In this document: piece after piece, positions 1-10,848 of the stretch
How the letters are laid out: every line of letters starts with the position of its first letter
How positions within the stretch are numbered: position 1 is the stretch's first letter
NCBI GenBank assembly: GCA_028622995.1
Contig: JAJQJQ010000032.1
Coordinates: 2,232,001-2,296,000 of the forward strand
Direction of reading: 5' to 3'
DNA length: 64,000 nt
Origin: Panagrolaimus kolymaensis
Lineage: Eukaryota; Nematoda; Chromadorea; Rhabditida; Panagrolaimidae
Position numbers and translations under genes: made by a program
The notes under the pieces: generated by a model
What the model was told of the DNA's origin: nothing
The model's database searches: none
The model's input: the letters and a program-made list of their open reading frames with translations, nothing else

Positions 1-348
1 AGTTTTGAAAAAATCGTAGAAGTTTTTTATGATCCATTGGACCGAAATAAAATCTGTAATTTGATCATGCTTTCTGCATATATTATTTTTTCACAATGTT
101 ATTATTTATATTTCCATATTTCTTCTACGTTGCTCATATTTTTCTTATCGTAAGTTTTTTAAACCCAGCAAATTTCTAGATTTGGATTTATTGGGTATTT
201 TTTTAGGGATTCTGTACGCTCAAGCTTCCTTGACTTTTATTCTTTCAATCTCATCAAAAAAGTGCAAAAAAGGAAACAAAGTCGTGTGGCACCATTTTTT
301 ACGGCAGAAGACATTGGAAATATTTATAACAAGCCTGTTAATTATTAA
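1..348 (+). CDS. 3' end of a membrane protein (partial)
   Basis: Two coding segments join in phase: 1-149 and 207-348, across an intron with donor GTAAGT and acceptor TTTTTTAG. The gene starts before the window. The first segment encodes a hydrophobic helix of about 25 residues (LIMLSAYIIFSQCYYL and following). The second encodes a basic, soluble tail ending NKPVNY-stop, with an AATAAA polyadenylation signal a few bases later. The layout (last membrane span, then a short cytoplasmic tail) resembles the end of a nematode chemoreceptor, but too little is present to choose a family. Confidence 0.5.
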
Positions 349-975
349 AAATAAATAAAAAAAGAACATTAAATATTGTAAATGCGTTTTTCAAATATGT
401 TAATAAAATTTGATATAACAATTTTTTCCCTTTTTGTCATCATTTTTATAAAACATTTAAAATTCGACAAACCGAAAATTGAATTAAATAAAAACGTGAG
501 GGATGAAATTTCTTAGAAAAATATAAAATTAGTAGACATTTGACTAGCACACAGCAACATCAATGCTTATAACAAGATTGTTAAAACATAATGAAAGACA
601 TTTATCAAAATTAAATTATTCAAAAAAATTATCACAAAAAATTTTTTAAAAATGGGTCAGGATCCTCAAAAACATTTTTCCCAATAACTTTGGTGAACGC
701 TGTGCTTTGAATTGAAGAATTGTAACAAAAAAAATTTATGGCATCTATTTCTTTATCTTAAACTTTCTGATAGGTATGTCTCATTATGTTTGATTCCATG
801 ATTTAGTCAACATATAAGAAAATGGTTATAATTCAAATTGTTTCATCGGCTATTGAAATACCAAAAAGTATACGAACTGTGTCATGGAGAGGTCGATAGT
901 TTTTATTTTAACAAAAGAAAAAAAAATGAAATGTCTAATGTTTTTTTTATTAAATAGACACATTTTTTTTATTAT
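349..975. other. Intergenic, no gene seen
   Basis: AT-rich spacer between two convergent genes. No long ORF, RNA gene or clear repeat was seen. Confidence 0.5.
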
Positions 976-3369
976 TTAATCATATTTATTTATTTTTTTA
1001 GATTCATAGGATGCATAATAAGCTGTACCGAATGCAATGAGTTCATCTCGATCATTGCCATAAATGTGTTTAGCGTTTTTAACCATATGATTCAGTAATT
1101 CCTTCAAAATTGGAATTTCGCCACATTCACCGATAAATAAAATTGTTTTAATTTGGGACAGCGTTTTTTCTGCGTTGCTTACACTTTGCTCTATTATTTC
1201 TTTGATTTTACCCAATACCTCCATAGCATTAAATTTCACTAAATCATTGAGCTCAGGACAAATTTCTTGAACGTTGAAACTGGAAATTAGTTACAAATAT
1301 AAAAATCCAATATTTTTATTTATAAATAAATTTTACCTTGCTTCTTGTTTTAGGAATGGCCATTGAAGAATTTCCTTGCATTTTTGCGACAATTTATTAC
1401 TTGTTAAGGTGTTATTCTTAACAATTACGTCATGGTTGTTTAAGAAAATACTTGTGAAATATTCGAATATTTGTTTCTCAATATCTTTGAGTGTCATATT
1501 ATGATGTTTGTATATAAAAGGATCTTTAGTATCAATTTTGAAAACAGTGATTTCAAGAGCACCATTCTTAAAGTCTAAAATAAGGATAGCTTGATCTAGG
1601 AGTTGATGGACAGAAAGAGCTAAGAGGTTTTCAACAGACAACACTTTCACTTCTGCTAATTTGGCAAGTATCGCAGCGGCATGAGTATCGACCATTTGTA
1701 AGTTTGTAAAAGTTGAAGGTACATTTATAACAACTTTGTCTATGGATTCAAGCTGCTCAATTTCATTCTTCACATGTTCAAATAAATTTTTAGTTATAAG
1801 TTTTGCATTCAACATTTGGTTAGATGAGGTTATATGAACGGGATGACATGGATTCACTTGCTTTCGAGACTTCTCCTTATTAAATGAAACATATGAAATA
1901 AGTAATTTTCCTTCTTTATAATTTTTTTCAACTTTTATCTCGTTTTCACAACATAAAGTTGCCCAACATTGTATAATTGAAAATTCGAATTTAACTGCAT
2001 CATCTCTTGGAATATTGGGAGGCAGTGCTCGCGACGTATCCGCTATGCACGGAGTAGCGCCGTAACAAGACAAATTTCGCTTAGCGCGACGCTTGCCCCG
2101 CGGCTTGGCACCGGACTTAACGCTAGGCTTGACGACGCTATTCTTGACGCTATTTTTGACGACGCTAGACTTGACGCTAGGCTTGTCGAGAGACTCGGCG
2201 CTAGGCTTGGTGCGAGTAAAAAGCATAGTAGATACATTGTCGGGTGCCTAATAAAATAAAAGATATAGTTATTTCGATGGAAAACAAAAAATAATGTAAA
2301 CCTTTTGTAGCTTATTTACCCATCGATATTGGGGCCACAAAACATTTTCAAGATTTTCTTCCGTCATATTTTCTGAAATCATTGTTGAGCAAATGCGATT
2401 TTCATCAATTATGAATGTAAAAAAGCATTCCTTAACCAATAACATTTTTGATGTTACTGTCAATCGCTCATTAAAAGCAAGAGAATGCAGATCGGCTTCA
2501 ACCTAAAAACCATTATTATCTATCGAGGCGATAATTCTATCTCTCCTTAAACCTTCAAAAAAATTTCATCCAGGTGTATAAGCATTTCTTTTTGAAAAGG
2601 TAAGGGTGTTCCTTCAGCAATAGACATAAATTTTTTATCGTTTATAGTTACACGCACAATATTTTCAAGATGTGTATCTGCATCATATTCCAGAACTTCT
2701 AAATCATTTGACATACACCTAGCTTTTAATAAGGCAGCTCCAACAGCATAAAATTCTTTGATATCAAATATTTGAGTTGTTTTAAAAATATTTTTAATCA
2801 GGCTTACATCAAGTTTATATTCACTCCCACAAATGATCAATCTTGGATCCATTTCAATGTGAGAATCTGCTTTAATTTTATTGATATCTTCTTCATTTGA
2901 AATTTGAACACAAAACAAAACTTTAACCATCATTGCTTTTGTTTTAATTTTTTGCCAAATGCTGCAATGCTCAGCCCAAAAAATCCAAATCACCTCACTA
3001 TCGCTAGGTTTATATTTTGCTTGAAAAATTGAATTTAAATATAGCTGTGTGTAAAAATCAACTATTTGAATTTTTTGAAAGCCATGCTCTTTTCCTTTTA
3101 CAATCAATTCTTTTCGAATTTCATTGGCGTACTTAAAGCTTAAATAAATACAAACGCAACCAATCTTTCCATTAAGTTTGGCATTTAATTTTATATAAAA
3201 ATCATCGACTTTATTGATTTCGTTTTCATTCACTAAAAGTAGTTTTATTTATCAAAAATATTAAAAGAAAATCTTTACCCATTTTAAGTTTAAGGCGCAA
3301 AGTTTTTTTAGTTTCTTCATTGTATGCTTCTATTTCACCACTATAATCAATACCGACATGGAAAACCAT
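976..3369 (-). CDS. Divergent Hsp70-like ATPase-fold protein
   Basis: Five exons join without frame breaks (3369-3279, 3232-2553, 2502-2302, 2247-1337, 1279-976), giving 728 residues. The N-terminus (VGIDYSG) resembles the Hsp70 phosphate-1 loop. Two later blocks resemble the end of the ATPase domain: IICGSEYKLDVSLIKNIF with FYAVGAALL near residues 180-210, and ILFIGECGEIPILKELL with IAFGTAYYA near the C-terminus. VVINVPSTFTNLQ corresponds to the Hsp70 ITVPAYF segment and ILILDFKNGALEITVF to the DLGGGTFD strand. The glycine-rich ATP loops are not conserved, so ATP hydrolysis is doubtful. The second half therefore reads as a second ATPase-like lobe after the first. A basic Lys/Pro/Ser/Val stretch (about residues 330-380) separates them. 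It could also be two fused, decaying Hsp70-like genes; the open phase across all five exons argues for one expressed gene. Confidence 0.7.
2058..2215 (-). repeat. GC-rich imperfect tandem repeat inside the Hsp70-like gene
   Basis: On the minus strand the 10-15 base motif AAGCCTAGCGTC and variants (AAGTCTAGCGTC, AAGAATAGCGTC) recurs about ten times. GC content here is far higher than in the surrounding AT-rich exon. It encodes a run of KPSV/KSSV/KNSV-type units followed by an Arg/Lys-rich patch. The reading frame stays open through it. Confidence 0.7.
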
Positions 3370-4556
3370 ACTTTTTTTAAATATAAAAATTAAAAAGTGT
3401 CCAAAAAACTAAAAAACGTTGAACGAACAATTGTAGTTATTTGCGTTCAGTTGTCTTCTCAAAGATAAAAAAACTAACAGATGCACATGTTTTCGTTCGT
3501 CTTAGTTCCGTTATCAATGCTTTGTCCTAAAAAAATTTCACAAATCAGACCAATTGTCAAATTTTATTTTTGTTGAATTTTGTACAACCAAGTTCGCTTG
3601 TCCTGTTTTATCACTTTTACTTAACTATTCCATTTTTAGGAGTGGCATCCATCGTTTACTTTAAGTCCGTTTTATTTTGTTTGATTACGCTTATGTAAAA
3701 TAGAGTAGCCTTTTTTATTAACCATTTTTTAAACTATGAATAACAATTTTTTTGTTTTAAAAATTTTTGTGTTTTAATGGTAATATGGTAAAAAAATAAA
3801 AATTGTCAAAAAAGATTGTTTTAGAAAAGAGATTAAATTTGCAGCCTTCAATAAACTAGAGATCAGTCAAACGAATTCTTATAAATCATAAAAAAAAATT
3901 TTAATAGTAATCTTTGCATTCTCATAAAAACAAGAAATTCGAAGTTCCAACTATCATCAGCTGCTTTTCAAAGTCATTTATAAAATAATTCGAGACATTA
4001 AAAGAAAATTGTTTTGCAAGAAGTGCGTATATAATAAAATTTGGTTGCAGACAAAAAAAAGCTTATACATTTTAAGAAATTGACTAAGAACACATTTGAA
4101 AATTACTAGGTAAGTTAAAAAAAACATTAAAAATAAAAAATTGATAACAGGAATGGTAGCAATAATCAAATTATATAGGAAAAGTAAAAAAGAGAAAATC
4201 AAAGTCTAAATTCCAAAAATGAAAATGATTACATTAAAATTTCTAAGTTCAAAAGTAATAACAAGAACTAAAAAAAATTTATAGCTTGCCAAAGTATATA
4301 AGAGTTACGGGCTTTATAGTATTATAAAACTCCAACATAAACAGGTGGAAAAATCATATTTGTTAAGCTAACGAAAAAGTTTATAAAAGCCTGAAAACAG
4401 ACCATAAACTTGCCAATCTTTTTTTTTTCTTGTTGCGTTAACTACAGTTTTCTAAAGTTTTTTTTTACTTCTTCAAAGAATATTATAAAAAGCTTCGAAA
4501 AATACTTGTTTTTTCTCCTTATATGTATATTTATAAAAATAAATTTAAGAATAAAA
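3370..4556. other. Intergenic between divergent genes
   Basis: About 1.2 kb of AT-rich DNA upstream of both the Hsp70-like gene (-) and the srt receptor (+). Promoters of both should lie here. The short ORFs present have no recognisable content. A TATATAAG-like string lies near 4295. Confidence 0.4.
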
Positions 4557-6060
4557 ATGGAAAAATTGCTTTTTGACCGCCGATATTTTGACCATCTTTA
4601 TAATTGTTCTTACTTTACTGATGATGAATGGAAATCTTATGGGCGAGTCAATATTCCCATTGGAGTTATTTATATTGTAATTGGAATCATTTATGAAGTT
4701 AGTTTATTATAAATTTCTTTCCAAACATATATGTTATTTATTTAGACCCTCTATATCCCTTTTTTGATTGTAATGTCTCGAAAAGAATTCATCCAACATT
4801 CATGTTATAAAATTATGTTTTTACTTGGAATTATTGATATTGTTGCAGTTTTATGTAATTCTATTATGAGCGGATATTTTTCTCTTATTGGCGCAAATTA
4901 TTGCACTCATCCTGCATTGGTTTACATTGTAGGAGTTTTTTCTCCTTGTAAGTTACTCAATTTATGCATTTCCATTGCAGACAAAAGAATTTTTTGGATT
5001 TTTTATTATAAAATATCGCGTGCGAAAACAAAACAAAAAAGTAAAGACTTTATGCAAATTTAGGATAAATCGATCTAAATTTTTTTACGCATCAAAATAA
5101 TTTTTTCTATACAAAGTTTTGTGTATTTTTTTATTTAAATTCACAAAAAAAACATTTTATCATTAATTTTCAGCAAGTTGGTGTGCTGCGTGTGCAACAG
5201 TTTTACTTCTTGCTTTCAATCGTTTTCTCGATCTGGTTTCACCGTATTATTCTGAGAAATTGTTCAATGGAAAACGAACTCTATTTTGGTTGACTCTTCC
5301 TGGTTTATATTGGTTTTATTTTTGGTTTATTGATCTTCCTTGCATTTATACTTCAGCGGCATCCGCTTGCTTTTTTGATCCATTTTTTGGAGCCACTGAT
5401 TATCCACATAATGCAATTGAAGTAAGATATTTATTCCAATTTTCTAAATCCTTTAAAACTAATTTATTTTTAGTATGCTAATTGGGGTTTAACTTTTAAT
5501 AACATTGCTATTATCTTAGCTTTGAGTGGAATGTATGTTGCAATAATTTGTGCTTTAATTGCTAAAACTAAAATGAGTGCAGCAGCGACAACCATTCAAC
5601 GTCAGGTAAATACACTTTTGTAAAGCTTGTTTTTTAAAAGTTAAATTAAATAAATTTTAGACAATTTTACAAGCATTTCTTATTTGCACTTTATGCTTCA
5701 TTGCTTCAGCAATATATGTTTGGATGCAATATTTACCAGCACCCCCGTTTTTAATTATAATGGGACAAGTTTTTTGGCAAGCTAGTCATGGTAAAAAGAA
5801 ACTTTGATTTATAGTTTCTTTAAAATATAAGAAAAAATTTAGGCGGCGCTGTTTTCATTTATTTAATTTTTAACAAAGCATTGCGAAGAGAATTAATTAA
5901 GCTTGTCTTGCCTAAATTTCTCCAAAACAAACTTTCAAATGTTAAAATTCTTTCAAAAACTGCTTCCAATAACGCTACAATCACAGCAGGTGCTACAGTG
6001 AGCTCACAAGTAACTCCACAAGAAACAAGAAAAAATTTGAATGTATCAAATCACAAATAA
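4557..6060 (+). CDS. Serpentine receptor class T (Srt-like) chemoreceptor
   Basis: Six exons join in phase: 4557-4697, 4746-4947, 5174-5421, 5474-5605, 5661-5790 and 5843-6060, giving 356 residues. The protein matches the Srt layout: YNCS near the N-terminus, a glycine/proline-containing first span followed by TLYIPFLIVM, then SCYKIMFLLGIIDI, a cysteine-bearing loop (ANYCTHP), LLLAFNRFLDL at the end of TM3, a Trp/Tyr-rich TM4, and HGGAVFIYLIFNKALRREL at TM7 and the tail. Seven membrane spans are visible. Srt proteins are predicted chemosensory GPCRs of nematodes; ligands are unknown. A polyA signal-like AATAAA lies about 40 bases after the stop. No damage is seen, so the gene is probably functional. 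The start is the first ATG of the continuous exon, which places YNCS close to the N-terminus as in the family. Confidence 0.9.
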
Positions 6061-6592
6061 TTTTTTATCTTTCAAGTTTTTTTTATTAAATCAAAAAATA
6101 AATACAAAATTGATTTTTAAAACATGAAAAAAGTCGTGTAAATAAGAAAAACTTTTATATTTTTTTATGATTTTGTGAAAGTGATGCATAATAAAAGAGT
6201 TTTATAATTTATTTGTTTTAAATAAAATTACACCTAATTAAAAAGTTCGCAAAATAAAGTGAACATTTATTTAAGATAAAGTAAAAGCAGAGCTATGATT
6301 ATTTACAGATGTGACCATTACAACATTCGGTAAATCGGTAAATCTACCAAAAATCCAAAAAACATCCATGCTTTTTTGGATCTTTGGTTTAAAAATCATA
6401 AAACAAGAGTATTTTATTTATTTTACTATCAATTTTCTTAAAGCAAATGCGAGAAAGTTATAAAATTAGGAGAGAAGTTATACTTTTAGTAAAAAACAAT
6501 GGTTTTTTAAGAGTGAATGAAATGACAATTAATTATGGAATTCACTTTGTTCGTCAGCTGATTCATCAGAAGAGACGACCATTGCTTCTGAG
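6061..6592. other. Intergenic with a fragment of a GGTAAAT repeat
   Basis: Mostly plain AT-rich DNA. Near 6330-6352 there is GGTAAATCGGTAAATCTACC, a small piece of the same repeat family seen complete at about 7000-7130 and 7741-7800. Confidence 0.4.
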
Positions 6593-6886
6593 CAGGGATG
6601 AGCGACATCGACATTTTTTTATATAAAAAGAGGGTGAAAAAAATTTTTCAATGTAATTCTGCTTTTTTAAATTATTAAAGTGTTTCTGATATGGGATAGT
6701 AAAGGAAGATAGTAAAGGAAAATAGTTCCAGAAAGTCTTTAACAATGGAATTCTTAACAAATTATCACAATTTTTAAAGAATTTTGGCAAAAAAAAGTTC
6801 AAATGTTGATCCGAAAAACTCGACATCGACATATCGACATGTCAATGTCGAAAAAATCGTCGACATGTCGATGTCGCGCATTCGTG
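6593..6886. mobile_element. MITE-like element with CGACAT terminal inverted repeats
   Basis: The left end CAGGGATGAGCGACATCGAC and the reverse complement of the right end (CACGAATGCGCGACATCGAC) agree at about 16 of the first 20 bases. The right half holds nested CGACAT/ATGTCG palindromes (about 6822-6876). It is roughly 294 bp and has no coding capacity. No clean target duplication is visible, so the exact ends are uncertain. Confidence 0.55.
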
Positions 6887-6896
6887 ATGCACGTTT

Positions 6897-7128
6897 TTTA
6901 ATATATTTTTTATGGTTCAAAAGCTAAAAACAGACGACTTTTTCAACCATTATTTGAAATTTTTCAAAAAAAAGACAAAATTACCAATGTAGAAAGGCGA
7001 TTTTTTGAATGGTAAATTTACCGATTTACCGATTTACCAAGGCGGTTTTTTGAGCGGTAAATTTACCAGTAAATTAACCGGTAAATTTACCGGTAAATTA
7101 CCGGTAAATTTACCGAGGCGCAACCCTA
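6897..7128. repeat. Dispersed repeat, copy A (inverted relative to copy B)
   Basis: This segment matches the reverse complement of 7741-7885 over at least 130 bases (shared blocks include CCAATGTAGAAAGGCGATTT and GAGGCGCAACCCTA). Copy A carries an additional internal run of GGTAAATTTACC-type palindromes (about 7010-7115). Its terminus CGAGGCGCAACCCTA abuts the receptor fragment. Confidence 0.7.
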
Positions 7129-7737
7129 ATAGCAACACACTTTTTTACAAAGTACTAACACATATTTGCGATAAGGAGCCACCAGAAGAAGAGTTGAAAG
7201 TGATTCAGCAAATGAATGGGTTGCAATTAAGCAAAAAGTGAAGCATATAAAATTAGATGAATTATGGATTCGGAAATATGATGCCACTGTTAAACAAAAG
7301 CATGGAATATATAATAATATGAACAAAATGGATGTTTGTATTGCAACACTTAAAAGTAATGATTTTTTTAGCATTGAAACCGCTGTGGATGTTTTAAATT
7401 TTGAAAAAAGATGAAAGAAAAAAACGATAACTCCCAGACCCAAGGCAAGTAAATTAAAAAGTAATATAGCCATAATTAATAGTGGTTTTTCTGCCAATGA
7501 ATATGGAAAATAACTTAATCCAGGTTCTATAATAACAAAATTTTCTAAGTTGGGATTTTCATTTATTGCAATTTGACGAAATTCATCATAAAATATAGTT
7601 TTTGTAAAAGTTATAACAATTATGTAAATGCGAATGCCTAAAGAAAGTAATATTGCTGAAATAATAACTTCCTTTCTACCAAAGATTCGTGCCATACTGC
7701 TTGGAAATACAAATAAATATCGACAAAATAATGTTGA
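7126..7737 (-). pseudogene. Srh/Sri-like chemoreceptor fragment bounded by repeats
   Basis: An uninterrupted frame encodes TM3-end through TM7 of a serpentine receptor: FCRYLFVFPSS at the start, LLLSVAIQTSILFILLYIP (a TM6 pattern of the Srh/Str group), and SFAESLSTLLLVAPYRKYVL at the C-terminus, like the family's HG..ST...PYR ending. TM1, TM2 and a normal start are missing. Both ends run directly into copies A and B of the dispersed repeat, and the stop codon (TAG) is supplied by the repeat terminus. The first ATG (7695) lies inside the family's conserved region and is unlikely to be a true start. It is a truncated gene fragment. Confidence 0.7.
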
Positions 7738-7740
7738 AAC

Positions 7741-7885
7741 TAGGGTTGCGCCTCGGTAAATTTACCATTCAAAAAATCGCCTTTCTACATTGGTAAATTT
7801 CGTGTTTTTTTGAAAAAATTTCTAATAATGGTCGAAAAAGCCGTTTGTTTTTAACTTTTGAAGTATAAAAAATTGTTTTCAATTA
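7741..7885. repeat. Dispersed repeat, copy B
   Basis: It begins TAGGGTTGCGCCTCGGTAAA and is the inverted counterpart of copy A. Similarity fades near 7885. Together A and B flank about 610 bases of receptor sequence. Confidence 0.65.
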
Positions 7886-8027
7886 CCTTTAAATGTGTTT
7901 TTCCTATTTCACTTTTCTCACAAAATCTCTAAATTTAAAATTTTGAAATTTATTTATTGTTTAAAAAAATGTTTCACAACAAACTTTTATTAAACACAAC
8001 CTCAAGTTATTCAAACTAATTGAAGGA

Positions 8028-8942
8028 AAAATAGCTCTAATATTAGAATATCCTGAAATAAGCTCAAAAGATAGCTCAGGTGACAACTCAGGAGAAATGG
8101 TTGTCACTTCTGATGCATCAGTTGGTAAAAAAATGATTAATAATTATTTTGTTTTAACATTTCATTCACTCTTTAAAAAATCTATTTTTTTTAATATAAA
8201 TAATTTAACTTTCCTTCCTAATTTCAAAACTTTTCTCGCATATGCTTTACGAAAATTAATAGTAAAATAAATAAAATACTTTTTTTTATATGATTTTTAA
8301 ATAAAACCATTTTAAAATATGGATATTTTTGAGTTTTTTAGTATCCATCAGCGTACAAGGACATAGAAATATCGCAAAAATGATTAAGAAACACATTTAC
8401 CGATGCACTTTCAAAGAATTTTTTTCTTCGAATCAAACTTTAACGTGGAATGAATTTTCTTTTCTTTTGGGTGATGGAAAAATTTGAAGCCTTCATGTAT
8501 CCAATTTTAATATTTATGATGACGACACCGGCGCCTTAATTCTTATTGATCAGGTTCTAGCAAAAGTTCCATATATTCGAGAATTCACTTATGGATGCAG
8601 AAAAGAACTTTTTGATTCCAAAACATTTGAAAATTTATGTTCATTAAATTCACATCAAAATATCAAATAGTTACGCTTAATATTAACAAAATATCCGAAG
8701 AGATTGATTTCACATATTTATGCAAATTTTTCCAACAAAACGCTGCTGAAAAGTTTGCTTTTCGAGTTGCGTTTTACACCAAACAAAAAAAAAAGAAAAA
8801 ATTAAAATTAATGGATGATTTGGAAAACAAATACTTAAATCGGGCCAAAGAAGAAGATGTACTTTCCATAAAAAAAAAGCCTGATGGAATCATCGATATT
8901 TACAACGGAAAACCATTCCTACAATGTTGTATAGATTTTTAG
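8028..8942 (+). pseudogene. FTH/F-box-associated-like gene, decayed
   Basis: A possible exon (about 8028-8125, donor GTAAAA) joins in phase to an exon beginning at about 8338 after TTTTTTAG. The second exon reads as the leucine/phenylalanine-rich repeats typical of nematode FTH-type F-box proteins: LIDQVLAKVPYIREFTY, SKTFENLC and QIVTLNINKISEEIDF. An in-frame TGA at about 8487 (after GDGKI) and a frame change near 8650 break it. The last stretch remains open to 8942. I infer a dead member of a large nematode family that may serve as substrate adaptors; the N-terminal F-box itself is not recognisable. Confidence 0.5.
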
Positions 8943-9072
8943 TAAAAACTTTTTATGTTTTTTTTATTCTTGCATTTTTTCTTTTTTCCACTATGTAAAA
9001 CTTGAAAAAGAAGTTTTTTAAATTTTTTAAAAATTTTTTTATCATTTCTTTTTGTCTTTTGATTTTTTGTGT

Positions 9073-9295
9073 TCTAGAATAAAGGGTATAAAACACTTAG
9101 ACTATGTTAATAGCGATTACATTTTTTATGACCATAAAAGCTTGATGAAATTTTTGTCAAAATTCATTGGATTAGAAAATTAGAATATTTGGGTGATAAA
9201 AATGAAATTTTCTATACCGAAACTTTTGAAAATATTTGTTCATTGAAATTTAATACCAAATTAAAAACTTTTAATTTACACTTAAAAACACATTA
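9073..9295 (+). pseudogene. Second FTH/F-box-like fragment
   Basis: The block KNEIFYTETFENICSLKF parallels KELFDSKTFENLCSLNS in the upstream pseudogene, and LSKFIGLENLEYL precedes it after a one-base frame shift. It is only a relic of about 70 codons. Confidence 0.4.
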
Positions 9296-9678
9296 AGGCA
9301 CTCTTTTTTAAACTAAAAGCTTTTTTTTAATAATCTAAATTATAAATTCAAATGATTTTTTTTCTTTTACATCAAAGAGTATCAATAAAAATTTAATTTT
9401 TGCTTGAAAATTTTATTATTATTAAGAAAATGCTTTGTATTTTTTTTTTGTTGTTAACTTTATCCGTCGTTTGCTATTCTGAAATAAAAAAGATCAACAA
9501 AAAAAATTAAACGATAAAAATATAAAATATTTTAGGGAATTGGATAGTTTTTTTTATGTTTCACATTATTATAAACTTTCGGTTAAAATATTAAATATTA
9601 AGTTAAAACTTATTTGTAAAAAAATCGAATTTTATTATTTTAAGTCGCAAAAATAGTAACAATGCTAGAAGTTTTAGA
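9296..9678. other. Intergenic, no gene seen
   Basis: Plain AT-rich spacer between the pseudogene relic and the 3' end of the receptor on the other strand. Confidence 0.4.
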
Positions 9679-10848
9679 TTACGTAAGATTTCGAAAAATA
9701 TTACGAATATTTTTAAAAATCCAAATAATTACTTTTATCGAAATGACACAATATTTTCGATATAAGCTTAAAAAAATTAATGTCATAATGGAATCAAAAA
9801 ATATTCGAACTATATTGAGGGCAGCAAAAAGGGGGGCTTGATTGAAATTTAAATACCAATCCGGCATGACTCGATGTTGAGCAAAACTTTCAAGATTTTG
9901 TAAATATTTAGAAAGATATTGAAAATTTGTGATAAATATATTTAAAAATGATAAAGATGCTGTGAGGCATTGAAGTAAAAGGACTAAAGTAATTCGTAAA
10001 GATGAATATAAATTAGTTCGATTATTTTGAGCTTGATAAATAATTTGTTTCACGACTTTTGCTGCAACAAACAATGAAAAAATTATGGAAAGAACCAAAA
10101 AAATCATAGGAATAAATATTTGACAATAACCAAATATTATCATCCATATTGATTCTTCCTTCACGCTCAAGCAGTTAATATAAGCATCTTCCATGCAATA
10201 ATCAATTCCTTGAGTAAGATTTTCACAAAATTTATCCCAACATCCATTTTGTATTTCTTCCTGATAATTATTTAGGGCATCTTTGGCCCATGTTCGAGCT
10301 TCAAATAAAACTATAATAAAAGCTTCGACAAAAATTATAATTAAAATGATTTTAAAAGTGGTGAAATATTTTTTATAAAAATTTGGAAAATATAAACATA
10401 AAAATCGTGAAAAAGTTAAAAGCAAAAGTGGAGTGAAAGTTGAGTATTTAATAATAATTTTTATAAAATAATTGAATCGATTAAACACATATGAATCTCC
10501 ATAAAAACATGTTGCACGACCTTGATTAAATTTTTGTGTATAACTTTTATTCCAATTAAGCATGAAATATGCTAAATAAGTGGGTTTTTCACAAATATAA
10601 TCATATATCACCCAAAAATCCCAAAAAGCTTGATTAAGAATAAACCATCGATATTGGTCTTTACTTTTACCAAAAATTGAGATTACTATAATTAGGAGAA
10701 GAAAAAACCAACAAATATAACCAAAACCAATGGTTTCCAAGATAAATGGTAGTTGAAATCCCACGCACTCTATCCACGAATCGAATGAAGCTTTATAACC
10801 CAAAGCATTGCACTTTATTTGAGGGTTGTGAGTGGTAGCTCGAACCAT
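9679..10848 (-). CDS. Multi-pass chemoreceptor-like protein
   Basis: A single long exon encodes 389 residues with seven hydrophobic spans (about residues 38-60, 66-85, 130-152, 163-182, 235-262, 280-306 and 345-375). Landmarks are YRWFILNQAFWDF after TM1, LLLLTFSRFLCLYFPNFY at TM3, cysteines in the long loop before TM5, and LIFLSLYRKYC at the end of TM7. This is the general build of a nematode serpentine receptor, but I cannot place it in a named sr family. It is clearly paralogous to the frameshifted gene at 53421-54736 (shared YRWFILNQA.WD, SRF..LYF.NFY.K). A short upstream exon (11408-11477) may supply a different N-terminus; see that entry. No defects are seen. Confidence 0.8.
   Translation of the reverse strand: MVRATTHNPQIKCNALGYKASFDSWIECVGFQLPFILETIGFGYICWFFLLLIIVISIFGKSKDQYRWFILNQAFWDFWVIYDYICEKPTYLAYFMLNWNKSYTQKFNQGRATCFYGDSYVFNRFNYFIKIIIKYSTFTPLLLLTFSRFLCLYFPNFYKKYFTTFKIILIIIFVEAFIIVLFEARTWAKDALNNYQEEIQNGCWDKFCENLTQGIDYCMEDAYINCLSVKEESIWMIIFGYCQIFIPMIFLVLSIIFSLFVAAKVVKQIIYQAQNNRTNLYSSLRITLVLLLQCLTASLSFLNIFITNFQYLSKYLQNLESFAQHRVMPDWYLNFNQAPLFAALNIVRIFFDSIMTLIFLSLYRKYCVISIKVIIWIFKNIRNIFRNLT

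Noticed and set aside
2043..2237. Ser/Leu-rich minus-strand frame
   Set aside because: Out-of-frame reading of the GC-rich repeat; the Lys/Pro/Ser frame joins neighbouring exons in phase and this one does not.
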